This document shows, in pieces, positions 25,101 through 39,600 of a stretch of 64,000 nucleotides of DNA (its first letter is position 1; each line of letters begins with the position of its first letter). The stretch is taken from NCBI RefSeq assembly GCF_032854445.1, contig NC_088295.1, positions 24,103,385 to 24,167,384 of the forward strand, written 5' to 3'. The notes beneath the pieces were generated by a model, which was not told where the DNA came from, ran no database searches, and was given only the letters and a program-made list of their open reading frames with translations. The DNA is from Liolophura sinensis (Eukaryota > Mollusca > Polyplacophora > Chitonida > Chitonidae). Both the position numbers and the translations under genes were made by a program.

Positions 25101-28100
25101 TCTCCCTCCATACTGCTACACACACCATTACAGCTTACATACTATACATACATGTACATTTGCCTCATCACATATTTGAAAAACCCACTAGCTGTCTGAG
25201 GTTTCAGGCCTTGCCACATACAGGATAAGAGCAATGGAAGCCAGCACTGTAAAGGTATGGGCAAGTTTCTACAGTAAAAACAAGCACTCATTTCATTTCA
25301 AAGGAGATTTTGCATAATTTGTTGCACAACAAATTATCCAAACGTCAACAATTTTGGTTAATGTACTTGATAGACACATTCCATGAACTGAACTGGCATA
25401 TACTTGCACAGATAAAGATTTGACTTCAAAGGAGATTTTTCACATAATGTTATGATCTAATTATGATAGATGGGTGTTTTATTTTTAATCAGGGACCCTC
25501 CAGTTACTTTGTTACATCATGGATTGCACTATAATCAAAAACACACACATGTATAGTGCATGTTATGCTTGTGTAATCAGCGAAAACGCCTCGCTCAGGC
25601 TTCTCTGCCCTTCCCGTTGGTTCACAGCAGTCGTTTTTCTGTGACTGGCCGCTTGGGGGCGCTAGCAAAATTATTGTCAGAACCAAAAATATCCACGAAT
25701 GATGCTTGCCGTACCTTACTGCACTCGGTTGAGAATGTTTACAACATGAGAGGTCACAAAGATTTTCTGCTCCCAGTTGGTACGCATAAAAGACAGCCAC
25801 GCTTCAGTTTCGCTGCGTTGTATACAATGTTGCTCGGGAAGTCTTTTAAAGTGGAGATACCAAAGAAATATTGTATCAATGTTGCTTCGCTTGGGCTCAG
25901 TGCCTGCGCCATTTTGTCCTGTTTGCCTCGCAGAAGTCACATGATAGTTTTAGCCAATGGTAGTTTATATGAAGATTTTTTCTTGCATTTATTGATTCCC
26001 TAACTCTGACTGGATCGTTGATTGCTAGCGCCCCCAAGAGGCCAGCCACAGAAGAACGATTGTTGTGAACCAGCGGAAAGGACGAGAGAAGTATGAGCGA
26101 CGCGTTTTTGTTGGTTACATGAGCCTAAGTGCATGTATGAAAAAACGTTTTGACTTCAATCTACACATGATTATTTTATGTGAATATAATAAAATAACTA
26201 AATAAAAAAAATTACAATTTCGTGAGTAGAATCTAATACTTCTATCTGGTCTGCATGGGAAAATAAGCAATTATTTGCCACTCTGTTCTGGCTGGTGTGC
26301 TAGAAGCCTATGGTGTGCTAGAAGCCTACTGTGAAAAAGCCAGCTGTCTTAACACTCTCTAGTGCAGAACAGTGGTTTGGCCGGCTGCCAAAAGTTAACA
26401 GACAACCACAATTATATAAGTCTGTAGCAGTGTAATGGGGCAGGCACAGGGCCAAAGATTCACTGGTACAAGGTGATCTGCCTACAGTGCCCATGGGCTG
26501 TCAGCTAGAGTCAAGGTCTGGGGAAATGCCTGCCATAATCACACTTTCTGACATCACATGTAGCCACCATCATTCACAGGCTGTGATGAAGACTGACTTC
26601 AATTTTCGAAACGGCAGTGTGATACAGCAGATTGCCATTTTAAGTGTGGAATACACAAGTAAAACTAATTGCAAAACTGGCCTGTTCAGCGTTTCACTCC
26701 ACTACAAAGTCTTAAAATGGACACCTACTCATCATGATTTAGGGCATCCTTGTCAAAAATCCCTGTTGGTAAAAGATTAACTTGATGATTTCAATCAGGC
26801 AGCGTATTTTTGTTATTCCATTTCGAAACCACTACTGCTTGTAGCAACATTAGAGCCACTTTATATGAACAAAAAACAACAGCTTTCTATTTCACACTCA
26901 CATCAACATATTATATACAGTGCACTTCTACAAACATTTAAAACTGTGATACATGAAGAAATGTTTGCACTTAACAAAGGAACTCTACAAACTGGCCATC
27001 TTGTTGCACAGATGCCAAGACCAGCTTCTGACTGTAAGAGCATATATTACACAGCAATACTGATATAATTGGACGTGAAGGTAGGCCCTATCTCCGGGAA
27101 TTCTCTAGGCAACAGGAGGCTGGCTCCTAATGATTAACACAGCTACTTTCTAGATACATTCAAATTCCAGGCAAGCTTCTTCTTTATGTCCAAGTTTTTC
27201 TGCACTCGATAGAATCTCTCAACAGGTCTGCTAAATATAAACAGTGTTAATGGATCCCTCTTACTGGTTTCACCATTTCAGTTTCCCTAAGCTCATAACA
27301 AACTAAAACCTACACTGGCACATTACCTCATAACCATAACCCTGAAAGTATCTACGTATTGTTTCCCTCAGAAAATCAGCTGCTGATTTATGTGTCCTCT
27401 TTTTGGCATCAGAAAGCAGCTGTTACCCAACTAAAGAAATCTGACAAGGCCATTTACTTAAAACCTCTGTCTGTTAAACAACATACATGTTATCTATTCA
27501 CTAGTCTCATATCAAGTACCTGTACATTAGATGTACATGTATGTGTTTACAAAAACTTCAAAACGTCTTAATCTCCTTCCCTTCAGCTTTTTGTACAGCA
27601 CATCATGGTTGACTGCTTTCAGAAACTAGGTTGTACATGTACATAGACATGGAATGGGTATGCTGTCTAAACTATACAATATGTCATGGTATTGAAGGTG
27701 TTGGCAAAAACTGCTGATGTGAAGAAATGCCTCAGTGACCTTGGTATTTAAAGTGTTTTCACTGAAGAATCCCAAAACACACTGTTAACATGACTAATAC
27801 TGAAGTGTCACCAAAACAGCATCACTATTGGTTGTACAGCAGAGCTGTAATTACTTGGTGTATTTACAATGTCAATGAAAAAGATCAGTTTAAGGGTTCA
27901 CAGAAGTAGGTAACTGTCCTTTATTCACAGGTACTGAATGGATCCTTTCCAAGGTGGGCAAATTATGTCTGGATCATTGTGGCAGTTTTCCAGATAAACA
28001 CTTTACATAACGAGGATAGACATATATATAGCAGAGACTAGGTGAACAGCGTGTCTGAAGAGTGCATGTAGTTTGCCTGGTTTCAGCAAGATGCTGGAGC

Positions 28101-31100
28101 CATTCTTAAGAGGCCCAACTCAGTGCCAGCATCAGTGTAGGTTGAAAGTGTTGAAATCTCAGGGACCCTAATGAGCAATTTCCACTGAACAGAGAAACAC
28201 CTGGTCACTTGAACCGCACAGCCAATTCAACTAGCACAGCCAGCCTGAGGTACCTCAGCTACAAGATCCACATACACTATGCAAGCCAAAACAGAGCCAA
28301 GATTTACAGTCTTTTACAGGTGATCTCATGTCAGACAGCATTTCTAATTACCGAGCCAGGATACACATTGATCTATCATCCTCTAGATTAAATCAGACCA
28401 ATTCCTCTTGTATTACACCTCTGAATAATGTAACAAGACACAAACCTGCAGTAACACATTATCTTCAGTGTAACAAATGAGTGTACCATAAAAATGACAG
28501 TGTCAATCTGCTGCTGTCAGAGCGGAGACATCTCAGAGGCACACATGCCCAGTTCTACACAACAGCCTGGCACAACCACTTTGTAGAACAGAGAGGAATT
28601 TTCTTCGTTTACAAGTTCCACATCTTCGTTAGCATGCTTTTCTAGAAAAATTTGTGAGAGGGATTACAGAGGAAACAATTTCAAAAGAGGAACACTAGTT
28701 TCCCATCTGTCTCTGTACTTTTCTTGTCTTAAAGAACAGCAGTTTGGACTGTTTCCAACAGCATGTCATGCCAACCTTTGCTCTCTGTTCCTCTCACCCA
28801 CAGAAAACTAATCAATCAAATAGAGACATGGCTACATCACTTTATCTTCTACTTGGAAAATTCCGGGACATACTGGACACAAACTGAAGTATGATAAACA
28901 AGCATACGTTGTGTACTGGATAGTGTCAACGTCCTGAATCATCTTCGTATGATCAGGTCTGACACCAACAAAACGAAAAAAACAATGAAAAATTAAACTC
29001 ACCTTGGCTCTCTCCAACTGTTTCCGTTGTTCAGCAAATGCAGGTGGAGTTTTTAAAGCTACAAAAAGTTAACAAGAAACTTAATGTCATATATGTAGAT
29101 CTTTGTATCATCTAAAGAGACCAGACCATATATTCATGGTAACACATGTATATGTGGCATATCATAAATGACAAAGCAAAAGAACTTAAATGAACTCCTT
29201 CAAACATATTTCAGTTATCAAAGATTTCAATCAACTTAAATTTACGTGCACAATAAACTTTACAAAAATAATTTAAAATACATGTGCTGCAGAGGGATAC
29301 ATATAACAAATATAAATATTCCCTCAATTCTCCCTTATATCATGCTTCTTAAATTCCGCTTATTGTCAACAAGGAATGAAATCAGAGGCTACAGGCCAAA
29401 GCTTGCTCACTGTAACAGTAATTTAACTTTAACTCTACACAATATACACTGTAGATAAACCAGGAGAAAAGAATAAGGACATACTTGCATAAAATAATGT
29501 AAGATACTTCTAAGGCAGACACATAACAATTAAAAATATTTCCTTAATTTTCCCTTACTTTTCACCATATTCAAATTCCTTATTATAGAGTATGTACATT
29601 ATGTACTAGTCAGCCAAAGTCTTACTTTGGCTAGCAGCATATTTTATATATGCACATGTGTACAGGTGGTGTGCATGCCTGGGCTATTAGACATGTTATT
29701 TTTTTCTCCACTGAGCGAATGAGAATGAGTGCTCATTGATGTTCACCTTGAGGTGTGAAATAAAAGGCACACTGAATAGGAGCAACTGTCTGAAAAATTA
29801 TGTTGACATGCACATCTGCATATTTACTAACTGCTTCAGTGATTAGCATTAGCTATATTATCATTAAATACAGTTCCACTTCCTTTATAAGTTCAAGTAC
29901 ATATAGCAAAACATGCAAGTTCCATAGTGTAACATGCTCAACTGGTTCATGACTTGATAGAAAATACGACATATCAAGAAGCTCCTAAAAGGAAACTACA
30001 TGTACTAACCAGAAAAGTGCAAACAAAGAAGGATTTGATTTTTTTTAGGAACTCTAAATCAAGCCATATGTTTCATAAAGTTGCAATTCATGATGCACAC
30101 ATGAGCTATATGTTGATGCACATTATTTTTGTATATTTTGTGATAGGTGTAAACAACTTTTTTTAATCAGATCATGCTAGTATTAGAATTCTGATATACA
30201 ACTGGCTACAGACAGATTTAGTTTGAGTGTTGTTTGATGCCATAGACTTGCTTATATGATGGCAGTCACTTTTATGAATGGAGTAATCCAGAGTTCCCAG
30301 CACAGATCTTTGGCAATTAGGTAACTGATAAACATGTAACAGTTACGTGTAACATACTGGTGGAACACAATTGGTCTTCAACAAACCCAAGACTGTAAAT
30401 GGCCACATGGGCATGGTTGCTGATCATTCTCATCAATGTCTCACAAGCAATGAGAGTGGAGGCTATACTACAAGCTGACAAGAAACCAGCTTGCTCACGG
30501 TAACAGTAATTTAAGTTTATCTGTATACTATGTACATTATATTTATTTATTTATTTGAGCTTTAGGCTGTACTCAAGGACATTTCTCTTATATGACAGCG
30601 GCTAGCATTATGTTGGGAGGAAATCAGCCTGAGTCCAAGGGAAAGCCATGACTCTCGGCAGGTTGCTAGCAGGCCTTCCCACGTATATAGCCAGTAGGAG
30701 CTAAACTTTAACACACAGCGATCGGATTAGTGAGAGGCTCCTGGGTAATTTTGCTATGCTAGCACGCTAACCAGAAGACCACGGAAGCCCCTCTGTGTGC
30801 ATTGCAGACAAACCATAAAAATAAGGACATAAATGCATGTATACACGTACAAGCACATGAGCTTTCAATAACAAAAATATGTTAAATAAGAGGTATATAT
30901 TAATGCAATATCCAAAATGACAAGCAGCCAATTAATCTAAAGAGCTTTTACATGTGCATTTGAATTTCCCATTTATCAGATGTGATAAAAAGTTCTGATA
31001 TTTAGAAATTTCTGTGAGGAAATTCGAGAAAATAATTCGCCAAACTTGAGGGCAATGATTTGTGGTGTAAGTGCTACCTCCTGGTTTGAATGTACTGTAT

Positions 31101-33593
31101 ATTACGGAGCTAAGCTGAAAGCAGTCCTGCACACATACACATAATTGCCAGCGGAGTAAGCAAGTGATCCATGCAGCACTGAAGCTCTTCTACCGAGCAT
31201 ATGGGGACTTACGAGGATAAATTCCCTGATCCACAAGTTCATTCACTGATCGCCTCAGCATCAACTTGCGCTTGAGAGCTAATCGAAAAAACAACATTTA
31301 AATGTTAGTAAAGTTTTTATCAGGCAAAATTTCAAAGAACAATCAGTGAGAGCAACCAACACAAAACATGCATACTTCAGTCTGAGTAAAACTGGTGATA
31401 GAGAGAAGACAGTCTGGCATAGATGAAAGATTAAGCAGCGTAAATTCAGACATCTTTGCTCTCTAGTTTCATCACAAAACCAATAAAGTTTTTTAAGCAA
31501 AAAATAAATTTGAAACATGACAAACTTGTTAGATATCAGTTATCTTTGTAGGTGTCAACGAACTGCCCACCTACGTAGCACCACGTATTCAAATATATGA
31601 TTTGAAAAATAATGTTCAAACAAGAAGTGAGTGTGACACATAAAATGTCATAGTGTTTAGGAATTGTGAACGTGTGAAACTTGGGAATTGTAAAATGCTA
31701 AACAATCAGGTAAAAACAACAGCTCCACTTGTTAATTTTCAGAGTAGAACCTGCAAATTCGGAACTCTTGTGTGAAATGGTGTGACTTCTATTACATTCA
31801 GATCATTTAAACTTGCCATGGAAACCCGAAATTTAATCAAAATATCACCAATAGAAATATGAAAAAAAGGTCACCTCAAAGTGAACCTGTATACCTGTGA
31901 CTTTTATTGTGTTCACGTCATTCAAAATATTTGAGCATTTCTAATCAGTTGCCATGGAAAAAAGTTAATCGCATTTTGAAACTGAATGCAAAATGTGACA
32001 TCTTTATCTGAACAGGTTTGACTATTACTGCAATCACAGATGCATGGTAAACTCTGGGAAGATGTGATAAAAATGTAATGTTAATATCAGTCTCAATTGC
32101 CGGGTTTAATTCCACCAACATATGTGTAAAAAAATCCTTTCCTAAGTGAACACTGAACTGAATTAAACATGACATATCACACAATAGCATAACAGCAATA
32201 ATTTACCCAGACAAAAATACAAAGAAAAACATTTGTACTTTAGGTGAGAAACACTCAAAAAATTCTAATTACACACACTCAGAAATGCATATGAACAAAG
32301 GTCAGGCTGCCACTGTAAGAAAAAAAATGTTGGCATCAAGAATATTGGCACACGATTTTAGGAGTTTTGCCAAACTCTGAGGCATTTTAGCTTCCATACT
32401 TATAAAAAAGATAGGGTTGAAGCTAAATGGACAGGTGAATTCCTATCAACTGCCCCCATCACCAGATACATGGGTCAACACAAAACCACAGCTAATTACC
32501 CATCTTAGAATCATTTGATACCCATTAGTTTCAAATCTGCCAATACCCCTGGCACGAAGCCATTCTTCTTGCCAAAATATTACCTTCAGGTACCAAGCCA
32601 TTGACACAGGCTTTAGATTCAGATTTCAGAGATGAGGAATTTTAAAGAGGACAAGGCATAATTCATCAGAAAAACAGGCTTGTGTAATCACTGCTTTGCT
32701 ACTGGATACAGAAAGATATAAAGATATCTTACCTCAATGAAATCTTACCTCAATGAGATAGCTTTAAATTTCATGTGACCTGGGTAAACCAGCTACATCA
32801 TACCATCTGGTGTTTCTTACACATACTTGATATGGCAAATTAATTAATCTTAGTACAAGTATGTGTAAAACATATTCTCCATTAATATTTTCAAGGTCTG
32901 CTGTTCAATTTTTATAAGAAACCAATGGTATACCTGCCATGAAAGCAACTTTCATTGTTCAAGTGTAGCAATCCTGTAAAACTACATGCATCATATGATC
33001 CTGAATAAACTATACGTACATTCTTTGTTTTTGTCCATTGTCTGATGCAGTGAGGCTTCATCGAGAGACCTCTGTGGACTGGTCGGTTTGGAGCCCTCCT
33101 CGCTCCCAGATTTGGCTGCTTTTGCTCTTTCTGCTTCCATGCGACAGTCCTTACAATAGAACTTATGGATGTACTTGATGGTGTCCTGGTCTAACTTAGC
33201 AGAACCCCCATAAAGGGGAGACCAGTTACCCGCAGCTGCACTGGAATCTGAAAAAACACAAACCAAATCAAATTTTAAGTAACATGTATTGTTGTTAAGT
33301 GGTGTCTCTTGAACTTGAAGCAGATTTTGATCGACATTTACGCTTGTGACACAGCAGATGTACATGTCATGAAATAACAAATGTTTCTTTCATTGATCTG
33401 AAAGAGTATATAAAGTCGCACATTAAGTCAACATTTTGTTTCACATGCAGATCACAACAGCAGTCCAGTCAAATTGAGCTTCTAACCTAAAAATCCCCAA
33501 AAGCATTCAAACTATTCTAACGCATACATTTATACCTAATAATGTTGCCATTATGCAAAAAAAAAAAAAAAAAGAAAAAAAAAAAAAAAAGGT

Positions 33594-33625
<32 letters not shown>

Positions 33626-36600
33626 CTCCTACATGTATGCCTCATTCATTCTTTCTTTGATTTCTGATGCATCTTCTTTGGTGATTCACATTATAACTAT
33701 CCATAACACTGATAACAAACTCTGGCGCCAGCCTGTGGACTAAGATCCACTTAAATTAAATAAGTAAATGTTGCCCAAAGAGCTTGGGAAGATGTCTGTG
33801 TAACCTTATCTGCCATAAGGCTAGTAACAAGAGCACCATCCACACCTAAAGATGGAGATTTATGACTTGCCCCTGGGATGGGAAGGGCGAAATCTTATTG
33901 GATAATGAGTGTCAGAGATCATAGTTTTACAAGTTTGAATTTAGAGGGTAATTAATTGAAAAAAGTGATCAAAACTCTACACACGATTAAAATAATACTG
34001 TCAAAATATTTTTTTCCAGATAAAATGGTTGCACTACATCAAAAGTATGTACAAAAATAATGTTATCACACACATTTCAAGAGATTTCATATGCCACGGT
34101 CACCTAAAAGCAACCAGCCTATAATATTTAAACAATGATGTGCATTAGGGGCGCAGGGGTTCACAGAAATCATTTCTAGGCGAAAAAGAGTTTTTTCTTT
34201 CCAACTGAAATTGAGTTTTTGTTTTGTCTTCTCCAACCATTGGCGATACTAAACCTGAATAGTTCTATACTTTACTATCCTTCATTGATTAAAGTAATTA
34301 TCACTGCCTACACATGAACTCAAGCTGGCCTCCTAGTTGATGCTGCAAACCAATAAACAGCCCAACACTGCAGTTCTTGTTATATTTATTTCAGGATACC
34401 AGTCCAGTGAAGTGTGAGGACAGGCCCAGAGAGCTTACAACCTAGAGCATCAGCCTAGAATGACTGAAGCTCACATGAGCAATTGGTCTTGACATCACCT
34501 TACAATAATATACAATAGCCATGAATCCCTGGTCATGCATTAATGGCTTATGGAACATATGGTTGTTACTCTCAGTCTGTAATACGACATGTCAAAATGA
34601 TCTAAAGAAAAAAAAAGAAGAATATTTGAGAAAATCAAAAATAATGCAACATCTCACATGTATACCTAGAAACTAATGTAAATAGTGCATCCAGATGAAT
34701 GTTCTGTGCATTATCAAAATTCTACTGAAATATTATCCTTACTTGTCAAAATAAAAAAGATTTCAGTCAACAAAAGCAGTTCAAAATGAAGCCTGATTTG
34801 ACTTCTTGACCGGGTACTGATCACATGAAAATTTACCATAAAAATCAGCCACTGGTAACAAGAAAATTAAAGAGACCCACAAATCGTGGATTGCCCCCAT
34901 AGAGTATTAACTATAATGATGTTTAAGTAGAGGGGCTACATATTTAGAGAGACAAAATACACTGCTACATGTACTTTGTGTATCAATCAAGGAATTGTCC
35001 CTTTTTTTTTTTACGACGAATATGGCTGGATCTCAATGGCCTGAAGTCCTGTCAGGTACACATCTCCATGTTCAGTCTTTGATCCAAAAACATGTTTTTA
35101 TAGCGAATCGATGTCGCTGGTAAATATTCATTATCTGGCAAAGAAGGTTTTAATTTTTGCTGCTACACTAAACCATTTATCAAACTTCAGACTCCCAGAA
35201 ACGAAATCTGGAGGCAAACTGCGTGTTTGCCTTGCAAGGAGCTAAAGATATTGACGTCGCCTGGCGTCAGGGGGAGGAAACCAGTCAGACCACGTGCACT
35301 CACATGTAGCTACGCTTATGTCAAAAACAGAACGATCGGATGCTGAAGTAGGTCAAATTATTCGTGAGGAGCAAATTGGCTTACGAAAGAAGCTTACTAT
35401 CCATCATGTTTGATATCACATGGCCCCCCACATCCAAAAATTGGCCTTCTTAAATCCAATCAACGCAGATGGTGGTAAAAATTTCCGTAAAAGGGGGATA
35501 ACTTGTAACGCGAACAGGTTGTGTGAAGCAACTTTAGATATGTTCAAATTGAGTTTATGTAATCTTCTGAATATTTCTTTCAAAAAACAGCCTCAAATTG
35601 AATAAATATAACCAGTTACTGAGTTTTTTTATTCAATCAAACAGACCAAATACCGACTCCCTGAGGGTGGTGGTGATGTTGGAAGAGAACGGGTGTCATT
35701 TTGAGGTAGAAATACATGAATGTTCAGGAATCGTGATCACCATGATGCTGAGCTTCAGATAGTGAATATTGTATCATTATACCAATTCTTCATGCCCATA
35801 ATGGGAGCCCAAATCACATTCAGTTGCCAAGCAAGCCTAATTAAGAGGAAAGGGAAATTTTAGATTTATTTACTTGGCGTTTTACACCGTAGTCAAGAAT
35901 ATTTCACTTATACAACAGCGGTCAACATTATGGTGAGTGGAAACCAGGCACAGCCCGGGGGAAACCCACGACCATCTGCAGGTTGCTGGCAGACCTTCCT
36001 AACTACAGCTGGAGAGGAAGCGAGCATGAGCTGGGACTTGGAACTCAGTGACTGCATTAGTGAGAGATTCCTGGGTCATTACGCTGCGCTAGCGTGCTAA
36101 ACAACTGAGCCACGGAGGCCCCCGGGAAATTTTAGAAATGTATTTCTTTACACTGATTTGATGTTGAAAACAGTTGATTTAACAGAACTTCTTATTCAAT
36201 CAGTACCCTTTGCATTGAGATGCATACAGCCTAATATTACCTATAGTTTCACAAATTCGCCACATTAGCCCAAATTAAGGAACTAGCCGAAAACGGGCAC
36301 CCACAAAAAGCTGCTCATGACAGTGTAAGTACATGTATGAAAGAATATGTAAAATAGACTAGATAATCCTTGTTAGGCATTTAGCTTTAAGAAAACAGAC
36401 ATGTTTCGTGGACCCTGGTGCTCTTATATCTTCATCGTTGAGGTACAAGATGACTGCCTCTTGTTCAGGTTATCCCACTGCTGGGATACCAGATGCGCCA
36501 GTTCCATCCAAGGAGCAGCATGTGACAGATATATGCAGATTAATGCTGCTGTATAGCAGTCTGACCCTCCCTTATCTGTTGCTGAGGGAGTTGGGAAATC

Positions 36601-39600
36601 TGGGTGCAGTCTGCAGCTATGTCAGATAGCAGAAGATCCACTCAGAAGCTGTCTCAGAATACTTGTGGTCGCCTATGTCTGGAACCGGACATGCCTTTCA
36701 GTTACTGATGAGATCTGTGTGCTTCTGTTTTCTGACTACATACTTTTCTTTCATGAACAAAAAAGCTGAAATGTGCTGCAGGGAGGCACACGTCTGACAT
36801 CAAATATCAAATTACAGACAAAACACAGCAAGTAGAGTAGTGACAATCAATCTGAGATTAGCATAGCAATCCTCTCCCAAAAAGGGCTTTGTCTTATGTT
36901 TGACATGGAATTATTTTTTAAAAGGAATCTTTATCAAATTAGGGCTGGGGTGGGGTGGGATGGGGGACCTTCTACTGCATACACATGTGCATAATCACAA
37001 TGCACAATGCATAAACTGGCTAGTCTTGAGATATCCTTTAACTAACAAAATACTGAGCACAATTATCTTACAGAGGACTGCAACTGTCTGAGGACTGTTT
37101 ATACTACATACAAAATTACACTACACACAAGTGTATTCACTGTTATGAGCTACATCAGCATGGAAACATCCCAGTCAGTGAGCAATTCTATATACATGAA
37201 TGTGTATCAGTGACAGTCAATCTACAGAGCAAAAGACATACTACTCTAAGCCAGAGCACTAAGCACTTGTCACAGAGGTACTTGTGTGTATGTGTGTATG
37301 TGTGTACTTGGTGTACATGTATCTGGTTACAGATTATGATTGGGTTCCTGCTTCATGTCCCATAGTGTCAGGATGAGGAGAACCAGATCTGACAGTCCTG
37401 ACCCCCAGAGAGTGATGAACTGGGGGACAAGGTAGTAAGAGTAGTGTGTCTAAAGATCCTCTTATCTGTCTCCCTCACATCTGTTCACCCCTGATACTGT
37501 CCCTCCCCTTAGTCAGCCAATAAAAATGCACCAGAGGAACCCCCCAAAAGGTCAGAGGTCACAGAAACTTACTTGTGGCAATGTTGTGAAAGATGAGAGG
37601 CTTTTGAAGGAGGAAAACATGACATGGATAAGATGCAATGTGTCACCAGTAGCTGTCAGCTGACAAATTACATCAGGGCCATGTGGATAAGAAGCCACAT
37701 GCCAACACAGCAGCCAATCAAAAGACCTTAAACACTTTGTCTAAGAACACATAGCCAATCAATGGTCATCATACACTCACCACATAAAAGATATTACTTC
37801 ACTTTAATAACTTTTATTTTCATAAATACCAAAGATTTGCTTTTGAAGATCTTCACCCGAATAAAATACTGAAACCAAGTGGTTCTTAGACCAGTACTCA
37901 CAAGACGAAGACGGTAAGAAGTCACACCCTGACAATGATTCTTGCACAATGTACAAGAAGATAATGTTTGCGTAAAATGTTGAGATAGTGTCAAATGGCA
38001 CTTTTAAATCCATATTCAATCCTTGGCGTATTATCTCTCGAAATAACAGGACTGAGGATTATCTGGATTTTGTTGAGAGAACCTGGTAGTATATAATATA
38101 TTGCACGTTGCTGACCTTTGTAGCCGGTATGCCTATACTGGGGATACCTGGGAAAGGATGTGTTAGGGAAGGAAAAGGGGGGGGCATGTTGGGGGGGGGG
38201 GGGACGACAACATATGGTGCATAAAAACTTGGTTTCCTGTGTGATGCCATATGAGAGGGTAGGGTTCATGGCTGGGGAATCTGGCCCCATAAAAAATAGG
38301 TGAAGATTCCTACATTAATGGGCTGATACAGTGTAATACTTGTGAGTCTCAAAATATATCTTGTTGAGAGCCAACTATAAGACTAGTAATGATGTATTAA
38401 ACTTCATGATCTGAGAGGGAGTGGTTGGGGAGGGGAGGGGAGGGTGGGTCTAACTGTACATGTAAGCCTGACCCTTATGCTATAAGACCATCCCTTCTGC
38501 TACTTCTATAACACTGTAATAAACCAGCTACATGTGCCATCCTGACAATGCCATATGGAAGGCTAACCCTCTCAAGAGTGCTCTTTCATAACAAATGTAT
38601 AACAGAGGGGCTTATTGTGTCATAATTTACACATTTCCTTCTCCCAAACCTCCAGAAATAAAATTCACTCCACCACCATGTGCTGTAGACATTCCATGCA
38701 CATGAAGGTAAATTTCTTAACAATTCAACACCGAAAAATATCTGATTTTCAGCTTTCTTACGTGTAGGTTTTTTGAAAGAGCTCAGAAACATCTGTATGT
38801 AAAACCAAAAGCTAACCACTCCAAGATTTATTTATTTATTTATCTGATTGGTGTTTTACGCCATACTCAAGAATATTTCACTTATACGACGACGGCCAGC
38901 ATTATGGTGGGAGGAAACCGGGCAGAGCCCGGGGGAAACCCACGACCATCCGCAGGTTGCTGGGAGACCTTCCCATGTACGAATCACTCAAAGAATGATT
39001 ACATTAAAAAACATCATTTACATTATCAACAGTTTACTACATACAATACATACATACATACATTTTATGTATAGCAACAGCACTGCCTATTTAAGCAGTA
39101 GTAAGGCATTTAATGTTGTTTGATTAGGGCTAAGTAGAATCTATTAAGAGGCATATCTTCATATATGATTGTATATATGCAAATTTTGCCATCATCGAAA
39201 GGAAGAGTTGCTTGGAAGAATACACACGTAATTCCAATTGGCATATTTTTTTAAATGCCCTTTGACTTAAAAAAAATTTTAAAAGACAAAAGTGAACGCA
39301 ATTGATGATTTTTGTGCTCTACTTTATCTATTTGTAACACAAGACAAACGAAAGCAACCTTGCTTTTTAGACATGGGAAGTTTCAGACACAGTTTTTTTC
39401 CTCTTCCAAAGATAGTTGTCCAATGCACCCTAGTCTGAGTGGGAGTGGAGATTTAAAAGAGCAGTTGTAAGGAAGAACACTGGCTTATGTCCTGTGTAAC
39501 TGAAGGACACAGAGTTTCAGTGTTGTTGAGCTTGAGATAAGAGCTGGCCTGACCATAGGTTAAGGGAGTTTTTAAACAGCTGTGGTCACAGGATTGGCCA

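Larger units (their letters stand above)
21051..29002 (-). other. MRTF intron, about 8 kb, within RPEL2
   Basis: Contains a hairpin at 21585-21639, a family-C fragment at 22203-22262, a decayed SINE A at 22421-22535 and the inverted-repeat element at 25564-26127. The rest is AT-rich sequence with no supported exon. Confidence 0.8.
29059..31212 (-). other. MRTF intron, 2.15 kb
   Basis: Holds an old internal duplication (29297-29600 and 30460-30830) and a SINE A inserted in one copy. No exon seen. Confidence 0.8.

Noticed and set aside
37545-37605. 28-nt exon-like segment with a perfect gtaagt donor on the minus strand
   Set aside because: Length and phase are incompatible with the neighbouring MRTF exons; likely a cryptic site.
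37991-38290. Pro-rich minus-strand frames
   Set aside because: Two overlapping frames are Pro-rich because of C-runs; no splice or phase support.
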